This document shows positions 12,207 to 23,099 of a stretch of DNA of 64,000 bases, in pieces. Position 1 is the first letter of the stretch, and every line of letters begins with the position of its first letter. A model generated the notes under the pieces. The model saw only the letters and a program-made list of their open reading frames with translations. It was not told the origin of the DNA and did not search any database. Origin of the DNA: Leuctra nigra (Eukaryota; Arthropoda; Insecta; Plecoptera; Leuctridae); the NCBI GenBank assembly GCA_934045905.1, contig OW203768.1:3004316-3068315 (forward strand). The letters are read 5' to 3'. A program made the position numbers and the translations under genes.

Positions 12207-12395
12207 CTTGGCCAAAAAAGGTGTTCAAAACAAACCATCCGATGAAGTATGTGCTAACTCGTGATCTAACTCTAGTAGGTGAGCTCTGATTTCATTGATA
12301 ATAACAAGGATTGATCGTCAAGGAACCTAACAAGCAATCCGTTTCGCTCAAATACCGTTTTTAGTACTGCCAAGTGAACATGATTTCAACGCGGT
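12207..12395. mobile_element. Tc1-like MITE, family B (degenerate copy)
   Basis: It starts ACTTGGCCAAAAAAGG directly after the TTAA MITE. It ends GTTTTTAGTACTGCCAAGTG, the inverted form. Inside are CTCTAGTAGGTGAGCT and TTGATAATAACAAGGATTG, shared with 56992-57193, 57197-57413, 36981-37191 (in reverse) and 63425-63560. The termini CACTTGGCC resemble Tc1/mariner ends. Confidence 0.6.
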
Positions 12396-13412
12396 TTATG
12401 ACACAGTATAATTATATTTTCAATTAATGTCAAAACTCAAAACCACGCTGTTCAAAACGCCACTCGCATATAAATAAATAATGAACTTTATAAAAACTAA
12501 ATTTGCTTTAATAACTGTAATAATTTGTGCAGCTTCGAAATTAACTCCGAAATATAATGTATCTACTATTGATTCTAGATGAATACAAAACCCCACGCAT
12601 GATATTGTTTATTGTGCCATCACCTATGAGATTGGGTCAGACCAGTGAACTGTTGAAACCGTCTTAATTAGCATCTCCCCCCTCCACACCTCCCTCGCCC
12701 ACCCGTAGGTGATGTTAGCCGTGGAGGCGGCCATTGGGCGAGACTTGCAAAGAGCTCCATTAGCAAAGACTATTCAATGCCCAGACATCGCGGGAAAGAC
12801 AGCGAGTGCAAAGAAGAAAGAAGACGGCCTTTTCAGCGAGTGCGATAGAGAGAGAAATGTGAGAGCAAGGGAGAAAGAGAGACTAGAAGCGAGCGTGTTA
12901 AATATAACCTTAACCTTTTCCGACAGAGCTATCGAAATGCCAACATTTAGTAAAATAAAAAAAAACATTATGAATTCATTGTTTCGCAGTTAAAGTCACG
13001 CAGTCGTTATCAAGTTGCTGATACGGCGGGTCGAGTAAACGCAGTGTTGCCAAGTTGCTGATATGTCGCGCGAGTTAGCGCACTGTAGCGAGGAGATTGC
13101 AGCCACGTGGCAACACTGCGCGAGCAGAGACTTGGCGACGCTGCAATCGCGGCACCTCCACCACAGAACAAATATTTTTTTCTCGAGTTTCGGAACATTT
13201 TACGTGAAAATCTTTTGGAAATCTTCAGGTCCCCGCTGACCCAACCCTTCCTGCTCCTTTTAAACTCGTTAAAATATAACAAATGCTTCACAAACTCATA
13301 AAATCGTGGAGAACTTTCCCTTTTGAAAATTCTGTTTTCGCTCTCTGCGCTCGGTAAACCACCGTTTCTTCGTTAGCCAGTGACGATTTGTGTCCCGGTT
13401 GTTACATAAAAC

Positions 13413-13740
13413 TAAGTTCAATTGGCGAACCCCCGCTCGTGGCTCACACTACAAATAATGGCGATTACCGTCCCGAATGATACAACCTACCTCATCGCTC
13501 CTAAGTTCAACTCGCGAACCCCCGCTCGTGGCTCACACTACAAATAATGGCGATTACCGTCCCGAATGATACAACCTACCTCATCGCTCCTAAGTTCAAC
13601 TCGCGAACCCCCGCTCGTGGCTCACACTACAAATAATGGCGATTACCGTCCCGATTGATACAACCTACCTCATCGCTCCTAAGTTCAACTCGCGAACCCC
13701 CGCTCGCTCACACTACAATAGTGACGATTACCGTCCCCCC
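13413..13740 (+). repeat. Tandem repeat, 89-90 bp unit, about 3.7 copies
   Basis: Units begin AAGTTCAACTCGCGAACCCC at 13413 (slightly variant), 13503, 13592 and 13681. Each contains GCTCACACTACAAATAATGG, CGATTACCGTCCCGAATGAT and ACAACCTACCTCATCGCTCC. The second and third units are nearly identical. The last is shortened by loss of TGG and diverges after the CGATTACCGTCCC block. The array runs into a CpG-rich segment. Confidence 0.9.
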
Positions 13741-14010
13741 GCCTCAACCCCCGGCGCTGCGGGGCGTGGGCGAGGTATTAAAACCCGTGTTGCTGCTACG
13801 CGGAACGGCGGCGGCGCACGCGATCGGCCGAAAAGTCGTGACGACTCGCGCGCGAGCCGATAATGTCGCGCGCCAGCTCGTAAACAAGTCGACGCCGCGG
13901 TTTTTATCTCGACTCCGAGGAACACAATGCCGGGTTTATTTGATATTGCAGGCGACATTGTGTAAGCTTCACTACATGGTTAAGATGGCGGCGGATTGTA
14001 TAAGTTAGCG
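13736..14010. other. CpG-rich segment, possible promoter region
   Basis: After the tandem repeat the base composition changes to GC- and CpG-rich sequence with many CGCG steps. It includes AAGATGGCGGCGG at 13982-13994, which fits the YY1/Pho-type core AAGATGGC. Overlapping ORFs on both strands are expected in such composition and none is convincing. It could be a promoter or the first noncoding exon of a host gene, but I cannot show a transcript start. Similar shorter islands lie at about 14590-14870, 32475-32690 and 63160-63420. Confidence 0.3.
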
Positions 14011-15900
14011 CCGGAATGATGTGTGGGCTTGCACGGAGATTGGGACGCCTGAAAAGTTCACCTGGAAAACATTAACTTTATACGCACATTACGCATGGCA
14101 CGCACAAAACACCCACAACATCTCACAACTACATTCTTAAGTAGAAATCGACGTGTATGAAAAATCGAAACTCTTTTGAGGTCGGCGCAGTTCAAGAACT
14201 TTCGGATGAAAAAATACGGTTTTCGGTCAATTACTCATAATAGAGTACAAAAAAGCATTCTTGTTCTTAAAACATTATAAGAAATCGATGAAAAGAAAAC
14301 TAAAGTGGCACTTTATCATGATATTATAGTCAGACATTTGAGCCCGAATTACGTGGAAAAATGTTGTGAAACAAGCTCAATATCAAGTCTTGAACCAAAC
14401 TTTTTACCAATAGATAAAGCAAAATTTCACAAAAACTTTTTAGTGCTCGTATAATATTGTTTCCACAATTCTTCAAAGTACTCCTTCAATTAATGTATTG
14501 ACGAATTAGTCCCATTTATGTGTCTTTGATTTCAAACCAACTCGAAAGTTGTGAACTAAAACACATCGACGCCGAAGTATTTCCACCGGGGTTGTTACGC
14601 ATTCCCTATCTCAATGAGCGGGACGCCGACCGTCTCGCCTCGCTCATCAACACGACCGGCAGTCCCGCGCCGTGTGCTGCAGTCACGTGACCCGACGATG
14701 ACGTCAGCGGGTGAGAAATGAGCGGGAAACGTGCGAGGAAAGTCGCCGCGTCGGGGTGACAGAAGGAAAAGTGGAAACGGTCAATTTCCCGGCGCGGAGA
14801 AGTCGACGAGGCGCGAGAATTTCCCCGCGAACGAGTTTTTCTCGTGATTTGACCATCGCTTCCAGAGCAGGGAGTCGAAACAATTGATTCCTTATTCATT
14901 TGAAGACATCTTGACGGTTTTTATGCGACTCCAAGTGGCGGTGTTCTGCCAACCAAATGACAGTCGACCGCCGGGAGAGTTTTTCAAATATGCAATGCGT
15001 TTGACGGGAGCTGAGAGCTTCCAAATGGAACACTCGAAAAGAAATGAAAAACGCGGCGAAACGAATTTCAGGCATTAATCCATTATTGCTTTCGATGCTT
15101 AACAGAAACCTCGTCGACATTCGCGAGAAGTCATTTGTAACAAATTACTCTTCTCTTCACAAATTGACCGCATAAATTGGAAGTGGAAAAGAATTTTCCA
15201 GACATTTCACTTCGTAGGTCAACTATCCAATTATCAAGTAAAAACGAATGTTCTGCCTTCTAGTTTGAAGTGAGTTCACGACGAATTTCAAGAGTCGTTA
15301 TAGAAACTTGGGCATGAAAGTACTCTTCTAAAAAAAATACGTCAACGAACTAAAAAAACTTTGAGACCAAATATTTCGTGGAAAATTAAAAGTTTGTTCG
15401 ATTACAAACATAAATAATCGTTAAACAAATTACATCAAATTATCCTAATTATCCCTACCGACATCAAATTAAATATTCTACAAATACATAAGACGGTTTT
15501 CAATACAAATTACATCAAGTTATCATATAATTACATCAAATACTCCATTCCCGTGGCTGGTGAACGTAGTGGCAATAAACATAGTGGCCGACCTCTACAC
15601 CATATCACTAACAATGCATAATTCGATATCAGCTCATTACCTCGATCAGACGACACCCAATTACCCCCCACGACCCCGATCAATCACGCGACAGGAATAG
15701 CCCCCCGCTGCATTCTTAGTGTTGGAACAAGCCGAGGCTATGTACACGTCGACGTGCGAATAGGATCGGTCTTGGCGTCACACGGGCAGCGAGGCGAGAC
15801 GACTGTGTACACACCGACGTGCCCAGTGACGTGTGACTCTGGACTTGCAGACAATGTTTGAATTTCATATGACAGGTATGATGTTCGATCTATGACCATG
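14011..15900. other. Noncoding stretch, no feature recognised
   Basis: Mixed composition with a GC-rich patch at about 14590-14870 and AT-rich sequence beyond. No ORF with recognisable domains and no clear transposon ends. Confidence 0.5.
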
Positions 15901-15904
15901 CTAA

Positions 15905-16140
15905 GAGGCCTCGTTAAGGTGCGCTTCGCCAAAGTGTTTTTTTTTAGTTTTGTTTTCACAGTTATACAGTTTTAAAGAATCGAAGAGTGCACATTTCAAG
16001 CGTACTAAGTAATGCCACACACTGGAATATATTACGACCTCTGTAACGACCTCCAAACATTAAATTCGATTACAACTTTTATTATCCTATTAAAAGTTTT
16101 GAGGACGTACCAGAGGACGTGATGTAATACTCAAAAAATG
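15905..16140. mobile_element. Partial copy of foldback family E
   Basis: It shares GCCACACACTGGA, ATTACGACCTCTGTAACGAC and CTCCAAACATTAAATTCGAT with the complete foldback at 24258-24640. It has a weak internal mirror (TACGACCTC / GAGGACGTAC). The outer ends are decayed. Confidence 0.45.
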
Positions 16141-16858
16141 GAAAATCTCATTTCCTTGTTAAAATCCGTTCACTGTAAGAATTATGACCTTGAAATCTAC
16201 TGTCAAGCCATAGTCATTTAGCTCAATTTTGAATACAATTTTATTACTGTAAAATAAATGTTAATTTTTTCTTGACTTTATTTTATGGAATGGGTTATAA
16301 ATATCTCATTTTAATTGGTTCTCAGCATCTGGACCCCGATTATGTTAAAATGCAATAGCGTGAATGCGTGAATCGTTTGCGTCATTGACAGTGAGTGCAA
16401 CTGGCGCAACTGCAACTGACAGAGTATATCACCATGGTAACACATTGTTGCGGACTTAGAAATTACATCACCTTCCTGATTCTCAAAACATGCCGTTTTT
16501 CCCGCCAAAATGTCCTATATGACATTTGAAATTGATTTGTATAAACGAAAATGTTCCATTTATCAAGTGATATGAGTGTGTGTGATTATTATTTGCGTTG
16601 TTATTTACGAGTAAAGTTCGCGGAGACTTCGCTATTGTGCCGAGGAATCGAGTGTCGTCGATTGATCTTCCACGCGACACAATCCGACTCGCCACGCTGC
16701 GTCCATCGATCTGCCGTCCAACCACAATAACTCCATTCGGCTCCGTTCAACCAGAGCCACTCGGCAATATAATTTAAAACAACATTTTTACGGAAGCAAA
16801 GAAAATATTTTACTTCTGTTGTGTTCTGTATGTGGAACAAAAGAAGATCGGGCAGCAG

Positions 16859-16873
16859 GGTATTAGGAAGGAT
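16859..16873. repeat. Target-site duplication, left copy (15 bp)
   Basis: GGTATTAGGAAGGAT is repeated exactly at 21380-21394 and brackets the Jockey-type LINE. A perfect 15-bp duplication is typical of LINE insertion and fixes both ends of the element. Confidence 0.9.
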
Positions 16874-17024
16874 CATCTTCGCTCTTGTTGGCTACTACAT
16901 ACTTGTAGTGCCTGAATTTTCAGATACCGTACACATAATGTTTGTACATAACTCTGTCATGACATTTGGAAATTATAAAAAATTGTAAAACATTGACACA
17001 AATTTAGACTATAGGAGTCAAGAG

Positions 17025-19700
17025 TTAGGAAGTAACATCAGCCAGTCTGCTGATTAGTGGATTTCCATGGTCTCCGAGTGCTGCGTAGAACGACTCTCTC
17101 TGATTTTCCATGACTTCGTGGAGATAGGCAAATCCTATATCTTGGTGTATGCTCTTCGTCCGGGTGAACATCGGAGTGCGCAGGGCGATCTTGAGGGCCC
17201 TGTTCTGTACCCTCTGCAGCATTGTTCTCGCTCCCGCTGAAGTCCTCTCGTACCACACTGGTGAGGCGTACGTCAGTGTGGGCACGATGACGCTCTGGAT
17301 AAGAAGCAGCTTGCTGGTGAGCGGCATGGATTTGCTTTTGAGCAGTGGGAACAGCGCCGCCGTCTTCCCGTTGGCCTTGCTGGCAATCTTCTCAGCGTGG
17401 GCCTTCCAGGAGAGCTTGGCATCCAGGGTGACACCCAGGTAAACATTGCTGGGAGACCAGGAGACATCTGTACCAGAGATGTTTATGGTAGGGGGTTGAA
17501 ATTTCCGTCGCTTGGTGAAGAGTGTTGCCTCTGTCTTAGATGAATTTAGGGCTATACGGTTCTCTGTATACCAGTGGCTGAGTACGTCTAATGCTTTTTG
17601 CAGAGGCGGGCCAAGTTGATTAGATGCCATAGATTGGCAGATGACTGCGGCATCGTCAGCATAGAAAGCTACTTCGGTGTCCGGAATGTTAGTTGGGATG
17701 TCATTGGTGAAGATGTTGAAGAGGATGGGGCTAATGATAGATCCCTGAGGAACTCCAGCCAGAATAGGCCTCGCTGAAGAACAGGCACCGTTGATGTGTA
17801 CGGTGAAGGATCTTTGATTTAAATAGGAGTGGATGATATTGATTAAGTAGTTGGGGAATTGATATTTAATTAGTTTTTGTAGTAGGCCTTCATGCCAAAC
17901 TCTATCAAATGCTTTAGCAACGTCCAGGAAAACTATACCAGTTCCTTTCAGCTTTTTAAATCCATCGTTTATCTTGTCAACCACACGTAGAAGCTGATGT
18001 GTTGTTGAATGCTTCTGTCGAAAGCCAAACTGCTCATTGATCAGCAGCTTTGTAGCGTTTGCGTGGCCTCTAATTTGAGCATGAAGGACCTTTTCAAAAA
18101 GCTTCGATAGTGATGAGAGGAGACTAATCGGCCGGTAATTTGCAGGGTCACGAAGATTCTTTCCCGCTTTCGGGAACACAATGACTTTGGCTACTTTCCA
18201 TTGGGTGGGGAAGTGTTGAAGACGGAGACTGGCATTAAATATTTCAAGGATACGTTCACCGGCAGGTATAGGAAGTTCTTTAAGAATCGTGTTTGTGATC
18301 TCGTCAATACCAGGTGCCTTGCCATTTGCAAGTTCATTTAGATATATAATTACTTCGTCCATAGAGCAGAGAACGACTTCATCATCTTCAGCCTGCGCCT
18401 TGTGTATAGCAAGATGGGTTCTTACTTCAGCCTCGATATGTGCTGATGAATTAGTCGGCGGGTTTGGGGAAAACTGATTTTGAAGCGAATCTGCTAGAAC
18501 TTCTGCCTTATCATGTGGGCTGCATGCAAGGTGTGTACTACCTTGAATGGGTGGATTTGGTTGTTTGCTTCTTGTCAGTCGTTTTGCCATGGACCAGAGT
18601 GGACGACTCCCTGGTTCTAGTGTGGCTACAGCATCTTCCCACCTCTCTCTCCTGTGGCGACGAATTAATTCCTTTACAGATCTGTCTAAGAGCTTATATT
18701 CTTCATGTAAATCAGGTGTTCTGAGCGCCTGCCATCTCCTACGTGCACGGTTTCGAGTGGCTATTGACAGTTTAATTCCACGTGGAAGATCAAATATTGT
18801 GCACCTTTTTGTATTACAAATGGGAACACTGATCGCTCTTGCTTCCATAATATTTTCCGTTAATTTATTTACTGCTAAATCTATATCCTGATGCGAATCA
18901 AGTGGTCCACTCTCCAACTTATTTGATAAATGCTCTCTGAACTTTTCCCAGTCTGCTTTTCTGTAATTGAATCGAATGATGGGATCAACGGTCTCGTATG
19001 AGTCCCCTACGCTCAAAAGTACAGGATTATGATCTGAAGACAATTCTAAAAGTGTTTCTAATTCAATGGAATGTCGCAGATTTTTCACCACCGCAATGTC
19101 AAGAACATCAGCTCTTCCTGTAGGGATATGAAGATGTGTCGCTTCTTGCGGTCCAGTCACAGTAAAGTCACTTATACGGGAGAGTGAAAGGAGAGTGCGG
19201 CCATTGGCGTTGACAACTCGCGAGTTCCAGGCTGTATGCTTAGCATTAAGGTCGCCACCGAGAATAGTCGGGTAATTCGAGTCCATTAATGCTTCTATAT
19301 CTGCTGTGAGAAGCTTAGTTCGCGGAGGACAATACGTGGCTATAAGCCGTAGTGGACCCAGTTTAGTAAAAAGCAGGATAGCGGTAGCCTCTATTGATTT
19401 CGTTTCAGGTAAAACAATCTCGTAGTGACTTACTCGATTGTCAATGATGATTGCAGTCCCTCCTGCTCTCCTGTCTCCTGGACGATCAGTTCTATACACT
19501 GAGTGATTGGCAAGCTTAAGCTTGTCCTTAGGGTTAAGATGGGTCTCACAGACAAGGGCTGCCATTAAATTTCGTGATTCCATCAATAGAAGTAATTCGT
19601 CTTTACGAGAACTTATGCTATTAGCATTCCAAATGATTAGATTAATTGAATTAATCGCTGGCATTGCGATTTTGTACAGACAAAAGAAGAGTTGGCACAA
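17025..19700 (-). CDS. LINE ORF2: AP-like endonuclease + reverse transcriptase
   Basis: This ORF of 891 codons encodes the enzyme that nicks target DNA and copies the element RNA from the nick (target-primed reverse transcription). The N-terminal endonuclease (about residues 18-232) shows WNANS with N27, the catalytic E52 in CETHL, GGDLN (D150, N152) and SDHN (D223, H224). The reverse transcriptase (about 495-770) shows NYRPISLLSSLSKLFEKVL (521-539), LDVAKAFD (D593), AGVPQGSIISPILF (648-661) and the catalytic YADD (680-683). The C-terminal part ends with the region NRALKIALRTP typical of Jockey-type proteins. The real start is probably M13 (ATG at 19664), just before the endonuclease. That ATG overlaps the ORF1 stop by 14 nt. 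There are no stops or missing catalytic residues. Length is normal for the clade. Confidence 0.95.
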   Translation of the reverse strand: MCQLFFCLYKIAMPAINSINLIIWNANSISSRKDELLLLMESRNLMAALVCETHLNPKDKLKLANHSVYRTDRPGDRRAGGTAIIIDNRVSHYEIVLPETKSIEATAILLFTKLGPLRLIATYCPPRTKLLTADIEALMDSNYPTILGGDLNAKHTAWNSRVVNANGRTLLSLSRISDFTVTGPQEATHLHIPTGRADVLDIAVVKNLRHSIELETLLELSSDHNPVLLSVGDSYETVDPIIRFNYRKADWEKFREHLSNKLESGPLDSHQDIDLAVNKLTENIMEARAISVPICNTKRCTIFDLPRGIKLSIATRNRARRRWQALRTPDLHEEYKLLDRSVKELIRRHRRERWEDAVATLEPGSRPLWSMAKRLTRSKQPNPPIQGSTHLACSPHDKAEVLADSLQNQFSPNPPTNSSAHIEAEVRTHLAIHKAQAEDDEVVLCSMDEVIIYLNELANGKAPGIDEITNTILKELPIPAGERILEIFNASLRLQHFPTQWKVAKVIVFPKAGKNLRDPANYRPISLLSSLSKLFEKVLHAQIRGHANATKLLINEQFGFRQKHSTTHQLLRVVDKINDGFKKLKGTGIVFLDVAKAFDRVWHEGLLQKLIKYQFPNYLINIIHSYLNQRSFTVHINGACSSARPILAGVPQGSIISPILFNIFTNDIPTNIPDTEVAFYADDAAVICQSMASNQLGPPLQKALDVLSHWYTENRIALNSSKTEATLFTKRRKFQPPTINISGTDVSWSPSNVYLGVTLDAKLSWKAHAEKIASKANGKTAALFPLLKSKSMPLTSKLLLIQSVIVPTLTYASPVWYERTSAGARTMLQRVQNRALKIALRTPMFTRTKSIHQDIGFAYLHEVMENQRESFYAALGDHGNPLISRLADVTS

Positions 19701-21120
19701 AACTTGCCAGAGACGTAATGATGGGGTGAATGTTCATATTAACTATAAAAATTGCAATGCCGTTTATAAGGGCTATCCAATCAATAGTTGATTGTTGAGG
19801 TACTACCGGTTGTACGATTTCAGGAAGAGCATTGGGTGGCCTCTCTGCTTCTTCTAAGGCAGTGGTGTTTGAGGACGAGGGTTGCTCTGGATTTATCTGA
19901 GTGTTCAAAACAGAAGCAAAAGTCCGTGGTTGCGCCAATGAGACTCGTGGCACGGGCGTGGGTTGCGTCTGAGTATTCCCTCGGTTATCATGCTGTGGAG
20001 AAGAGCCATCTTGCTGCTGTGGACGTCGGGCTCGAGTAGCATGACGAGTTGCTGCCTTGATGACATCACATCCTCGGTAGCAAGCGGCATGCTGCTGATT
20101 GCAGTTACAGCACTTTGCTGTTTCTGGTGACTCCTTACACTCCTTAACCTGATGCACACCTCCACATCGAACACATCGTGGCTGGCGATGACAAAATTTG
20201 GCCGTATGACCCACTCTTTGACAATTAAAACATTGTATGACATTAATCTTCTTGCTCCGTGGGGCCTCGGTGGAGACCACGCAGTAGAGGAGTCTCTTGA
20301 TTTGGCTGAGGTCCACTGGAGCCTGACCACTCGTACTTACTAGCGTACATTCAAAAAGGGGCAAAAGACGTGTACTGTCTCCAGGCATCTTCATCTGCCG
20401 CACAGAGCGGACATTGAAGCCTTGCTGCTTCAGCTCCTCTTGAATGTCTTCTGTTTCAGCAGATTGTGGCAGACCTCTCAGAACAAAACGCTGTGATCTA
20501 GTGCGCTCAGTTGGAAACGTGTAGTACTCTATTCCCTCAGTCGAGTCTAGGGCGGAGGTAATTAGTTTGTACGAGGTAATATCTCTAATGATTACTCGAG
20601 AAACTTCGAGACCAGGTTTGATTATGAATGCCCCTTGTTCTGGACATACAGCGGAGAGCAACTCAACTAATGCCTTATGAGATTTCATATTTTGAATCAC
20701 TATTGGTGGGATTTTATACTTCTTATCTGGCAAAGTCTCCGCCGTCATCGGGGTCGTGTCCATATCATTTGCACTTGCAAGCGGCTCAAATGAGTTCTGC
20801 GTACGCACAAGGTTGATCACTCTCTTGGATGATGGGCCTGAAGCATCTGACCCAGATGATCGTGTGCTGGGACGATCGTTACAATTACGACGCCTTTTAT
20901 TTCCTGTCACCATCGTGAAACCATCGGGAACTATGTTCAAAGACATCTCATTGGTTGCAGACTCAACTTGCATTAGCTCCGTGTCCGATTCATCACTAGA
21001 CGAAAAATCATTTATAGAAGCTCCTATGGGTTGACTAGAAATGTTTATGACATTGTCTACAGCTGAAGGGGCATCTAGCCGGTTTACTTCATCACTCCAA
21101 ACTTTATATATTCCACTCAT
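19651..21120 (-). CDS. LINE ORF1: gag-like nucleic-acid-binding protein with three zinc knuckles
   Basis: This ORF of 489 codons encodes the element's RNA-binding, particle-forming protein. The first about 130 residues are polar and Ser/Asp-rich. A PRE_C2HC-like region follows at about 200-285 (RFVLRGLPQSAETEDIQEEL). Then come three CCHC zinc knuckles in the classical Jockey gag spacing: C297-C310 (CX2CX4HX4C), C316-C328 (CX2CX3HX4C) and C337-C351. A Gln/Pro-rich stretch (about 360-430) and a hydrophobic C-terminal segment end the protein. The ATG at 21120 is the first in the frame after the 5' UTR. ORF2 begins inside its last codons, in a different frame. Confidence 0.93.
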   Translation of the reverse strand: MSGIYKVWSDEVNRLDAPSAVDNVINISSQPIGASINDFSSSDESDTELMQVESATNEMSLNIVPDGFTMVTGNKRRRNCNDRPSTRSSGSDASGPSSKRVINLVRTQNSFEPLASANDMDTTPMTAETLPDKKYKIPPIVIQNMKSHKALVELLSAVCPEQGAFIIKPGLEVSRVIIRDITSYKLITSALDSTEGIEYYTFPTERTRSQRFVLRGLPQSAETEDIQEELKQQGFNVRSVRQMKMPGDSTRLLPLFECTLVSTSGQAPVDLSQIKRLLYCVVSTEAPRSKKINVIQCFNCQRVGHTAKFCHRQPRCVRCGGVHQVKECKESPETAKCCNCNQQHAACYRGCDVIKAATRHATRARRPQQQDGSSPQHDNRGNTQTQPTPVPRVSLAQPRTFASVLNTQINPEQPSSSNTTALEEAERPPNALPEIVQPVVPQQSTIDWIALINGIAIFIVNMNIHPIITSLASFVPTLLLSVQNRNASD

Positions 21121-21379
21121 TGCTCACATTACTTCAAGTCCAAATGAGCTACAAGCGTCTCTTGGTAGGTTTCGTAGACCTAGTATATAAAACTATTTTC
21201 TAATACTTTAAACAGATTCTGACGCGGAAAAATGGTTTGAATGGCTCCCAAAATATCTAATATCACCATTCAACACAACAAACATGCAAAACTAGCGATT
21301 AATCCACAAATATAAGCGAAAATACTGAGAATAATTCACAGAACTAACTTTCATTTATGAAGAAACAAATGAAGTCCCC

Positions 21380-21394
21380 GGTATTAGGAAGGAT
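21380..21394. repeat. Target-site duplication, right copy (15 bp)
   Basis: An exact copy of GGTATTAGGAAGGAT at 16859-16873. It marks the 5' end of the minus-strand LINE. Confidence 0.9.
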
Positions 21395-22770
21395 TACAGA
21401 TTATAGAGACCAAGGGGCCGAGCAGCCGGTCGATTCGATCTCAACACAAAATGATATCGCGTAATTCCTGACATTCGGACAACGAGAATCCGCAGGACTT
21501 AATTCCCGAAATCGATCAAAATCCCCACCCCGAGATACAAACAAAAGAGCGCTGATGAAATTTGACGGAGCCACATTTCTAATTTATGAATGGCGGGCGA
21601 CATCACCGACCCCTCGGCCCCGCGGAATAATAACACAACGCCGATCAATCAGTTAACGTATCCCGTCCCAAGACAAATGAACCCCCCTCTCCCCTATCCT
21701 TATAGACACATCACGATAGCGCCTCGTTATATGCATACACCGCCTTCCTAGGTCCGGGTGAATTATTGAGGATATGACTTAGACATGTATCTTTAGTTAC
21801 CCCCTTCGCCCCACCCCCCACCCCCGCACGAGAACGGCCAGGAATAAATTAGAGCTGTAAACGAGGTGGAGGGTGGTTACTTCCTTGCTGACAAATTACA
21901 AGTTGGAGGCATTCTTTTCGTGTTTCGCCAGCGCTGAGTGTATATCATTTGTGTAAAGGCGAGGTGTTTTGTTATGGGAGACAGATTTTACTCTATGCGC
22001 GGATTGTGGTTTTGCCACCCGAGATGGTTAATGGAGTGTTGTGCTTTTTTGCGATATGTGTCTACATTTGTTGGCGTCTTTAAACGTGATTCGGAGAATT
22101 GTGAAAAGGTTTACTTTTACTGTAGAATTGTACGAAATTATTAAGTGTTGCCCATAAATCTGAAATGATGTTCTTACGAGAAAACGTGGAATGTATGTTT
22201 TCGAGACTGCCTGTGACACTAATGAGAATAATATTAATAAAATGCGCATGCTAAAAAGCATTTCCATACGAAGAGCCATTAATACACGTCGACTAAAATG
22301 GAACAAAATCTAATTCGAAATTGGCACAGTTCCGTTAGCTTCGTTTTTACATTGTATGACTATTTTAAAATATGAAAGCTTTAACTTGAACGAGAGAGTA
22401 GGAATAAAGTGAAGAAGCAACTGACAATTCAAAAGTCGGCTTCATTCGAAGGTAATTACTGAAGATAATATTCCTAAAAGTAATCATCTATTGAACCATT
22501 CTAATTACGAAATGATTTAAAAATAAAAACAAATATTTTATGTCAACCTTAGCAATAAATACACAAACATATAAATATAGTATTTTTGTCCAAAACACAA
22601 ATTGAGACAAAAACATTTGAATAGTTCAAAATGTATGTCGGCATTTATGAAATATAATCTCAATTATTCACCATCGAGTGCAGACGACTCTTGAAGGAAT
22701 ATCCCGACCACTCTTATGCAAAACCTGTTACAAGTATCATGTTCACACAGACGCAGCGCCAGTGCTTCTT
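21395..22770. other. Noncoding stretch, no feature recognised
   Basis: AT-rich beyond about 21900, with a C-rich patch near 21680-21830. No supported ORF, repeat array or transposon end. Confidence 0.5.
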
Positions 22771-22777
22771 GGATCTA

Positions 22778-23000
22778 TCCGCATGCGAATATATATATAG
22801 GCAACAGCATAGGTCCGAGCACAGATCCCTGCGGGACGCACACACCGATGTGTGACGTCACGTGCAAAGCGAGGAAACGTGTCAGCGGCGATCCCTGGGG
22901 GACTCCGTTATCTAGCGAGACAATTTTTAAGCACACAGGCGAGGGGAATACATCGGGAAGACGCGAAGAAATGTCAACCGAGCTTGAGACGAAGAAATGT
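22778..23000 (-). pseudogene. LINE reverse-transcriptase remnant with two GVPQGS-type motifs
   Basis: The minus-strand frame ending near 22775 contains SLDNGVPQGSPL and then, only about 24 residues later, GVCVPQGSVLGPMLLPIYI. Both are versions of the same reverse-transcriptase motif (the GVPQGS block before the YADD motif). The first has the flank usual in I/R1-like elements (NGVPQGSPL), the second that of Jockey-like elements (PQGSVLGP). Upstream, LTTPFLNFRGEHFF resembles degenerate RT sequence. No YADD and no endonuclease are present. It looks like a chimeric or internally duplicated fragment. Confidence 0.5.
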
Positions 23001-23099
23001 TCTCCGCGAAAGTTCAAGAATGGAGTCGTGAGAAACCAGGAAAGTGACGGACTTGAACATTGCCTTAAGATCTCAGATTCATTGACATAATACATCACG

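Larger units (their letters stand above)
16874..21379 (-). mobile_element. Full-length Jockey-clade non-LTR retrotransposon (4506 bp)
   Basis: This minus-strand element runs from its 5' end at 21379 to its 3' end at 16874, between perfect 15-bp duplications. It has a 5' UTR of about 260 bp (21121-21379), ORF1 (gag-like zinc-knuckle protein), ORF2 (endonuclease and reverse transcriptase) and a 3' UTR of about 150 bp (16874-17024). Both ORFs are open from end to end. The 3' end has no poly-A tail; it finishes GCGAAGATG against the duplication. I see no AATAAA in the 3' UTR. It has no LTRs, and the gene order and the two proteins match Jockey-type LINEs. The intact frames and perfect duplication mean a young, possibly active copy. 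Confidence 0.93.

Noticed and set aside
13636..14008. ORFs of 75-117 codons in the CpG-rich segment
   Set aside because: They start inside the tandem repeat, overlap each other in several frames and contain only compositional bias.
17038..18891. Shorter ORFs on both strands inside the LINE ORF2
   Set aside because: They are shadows of the 891-codon ORF2 with no independent motifs.
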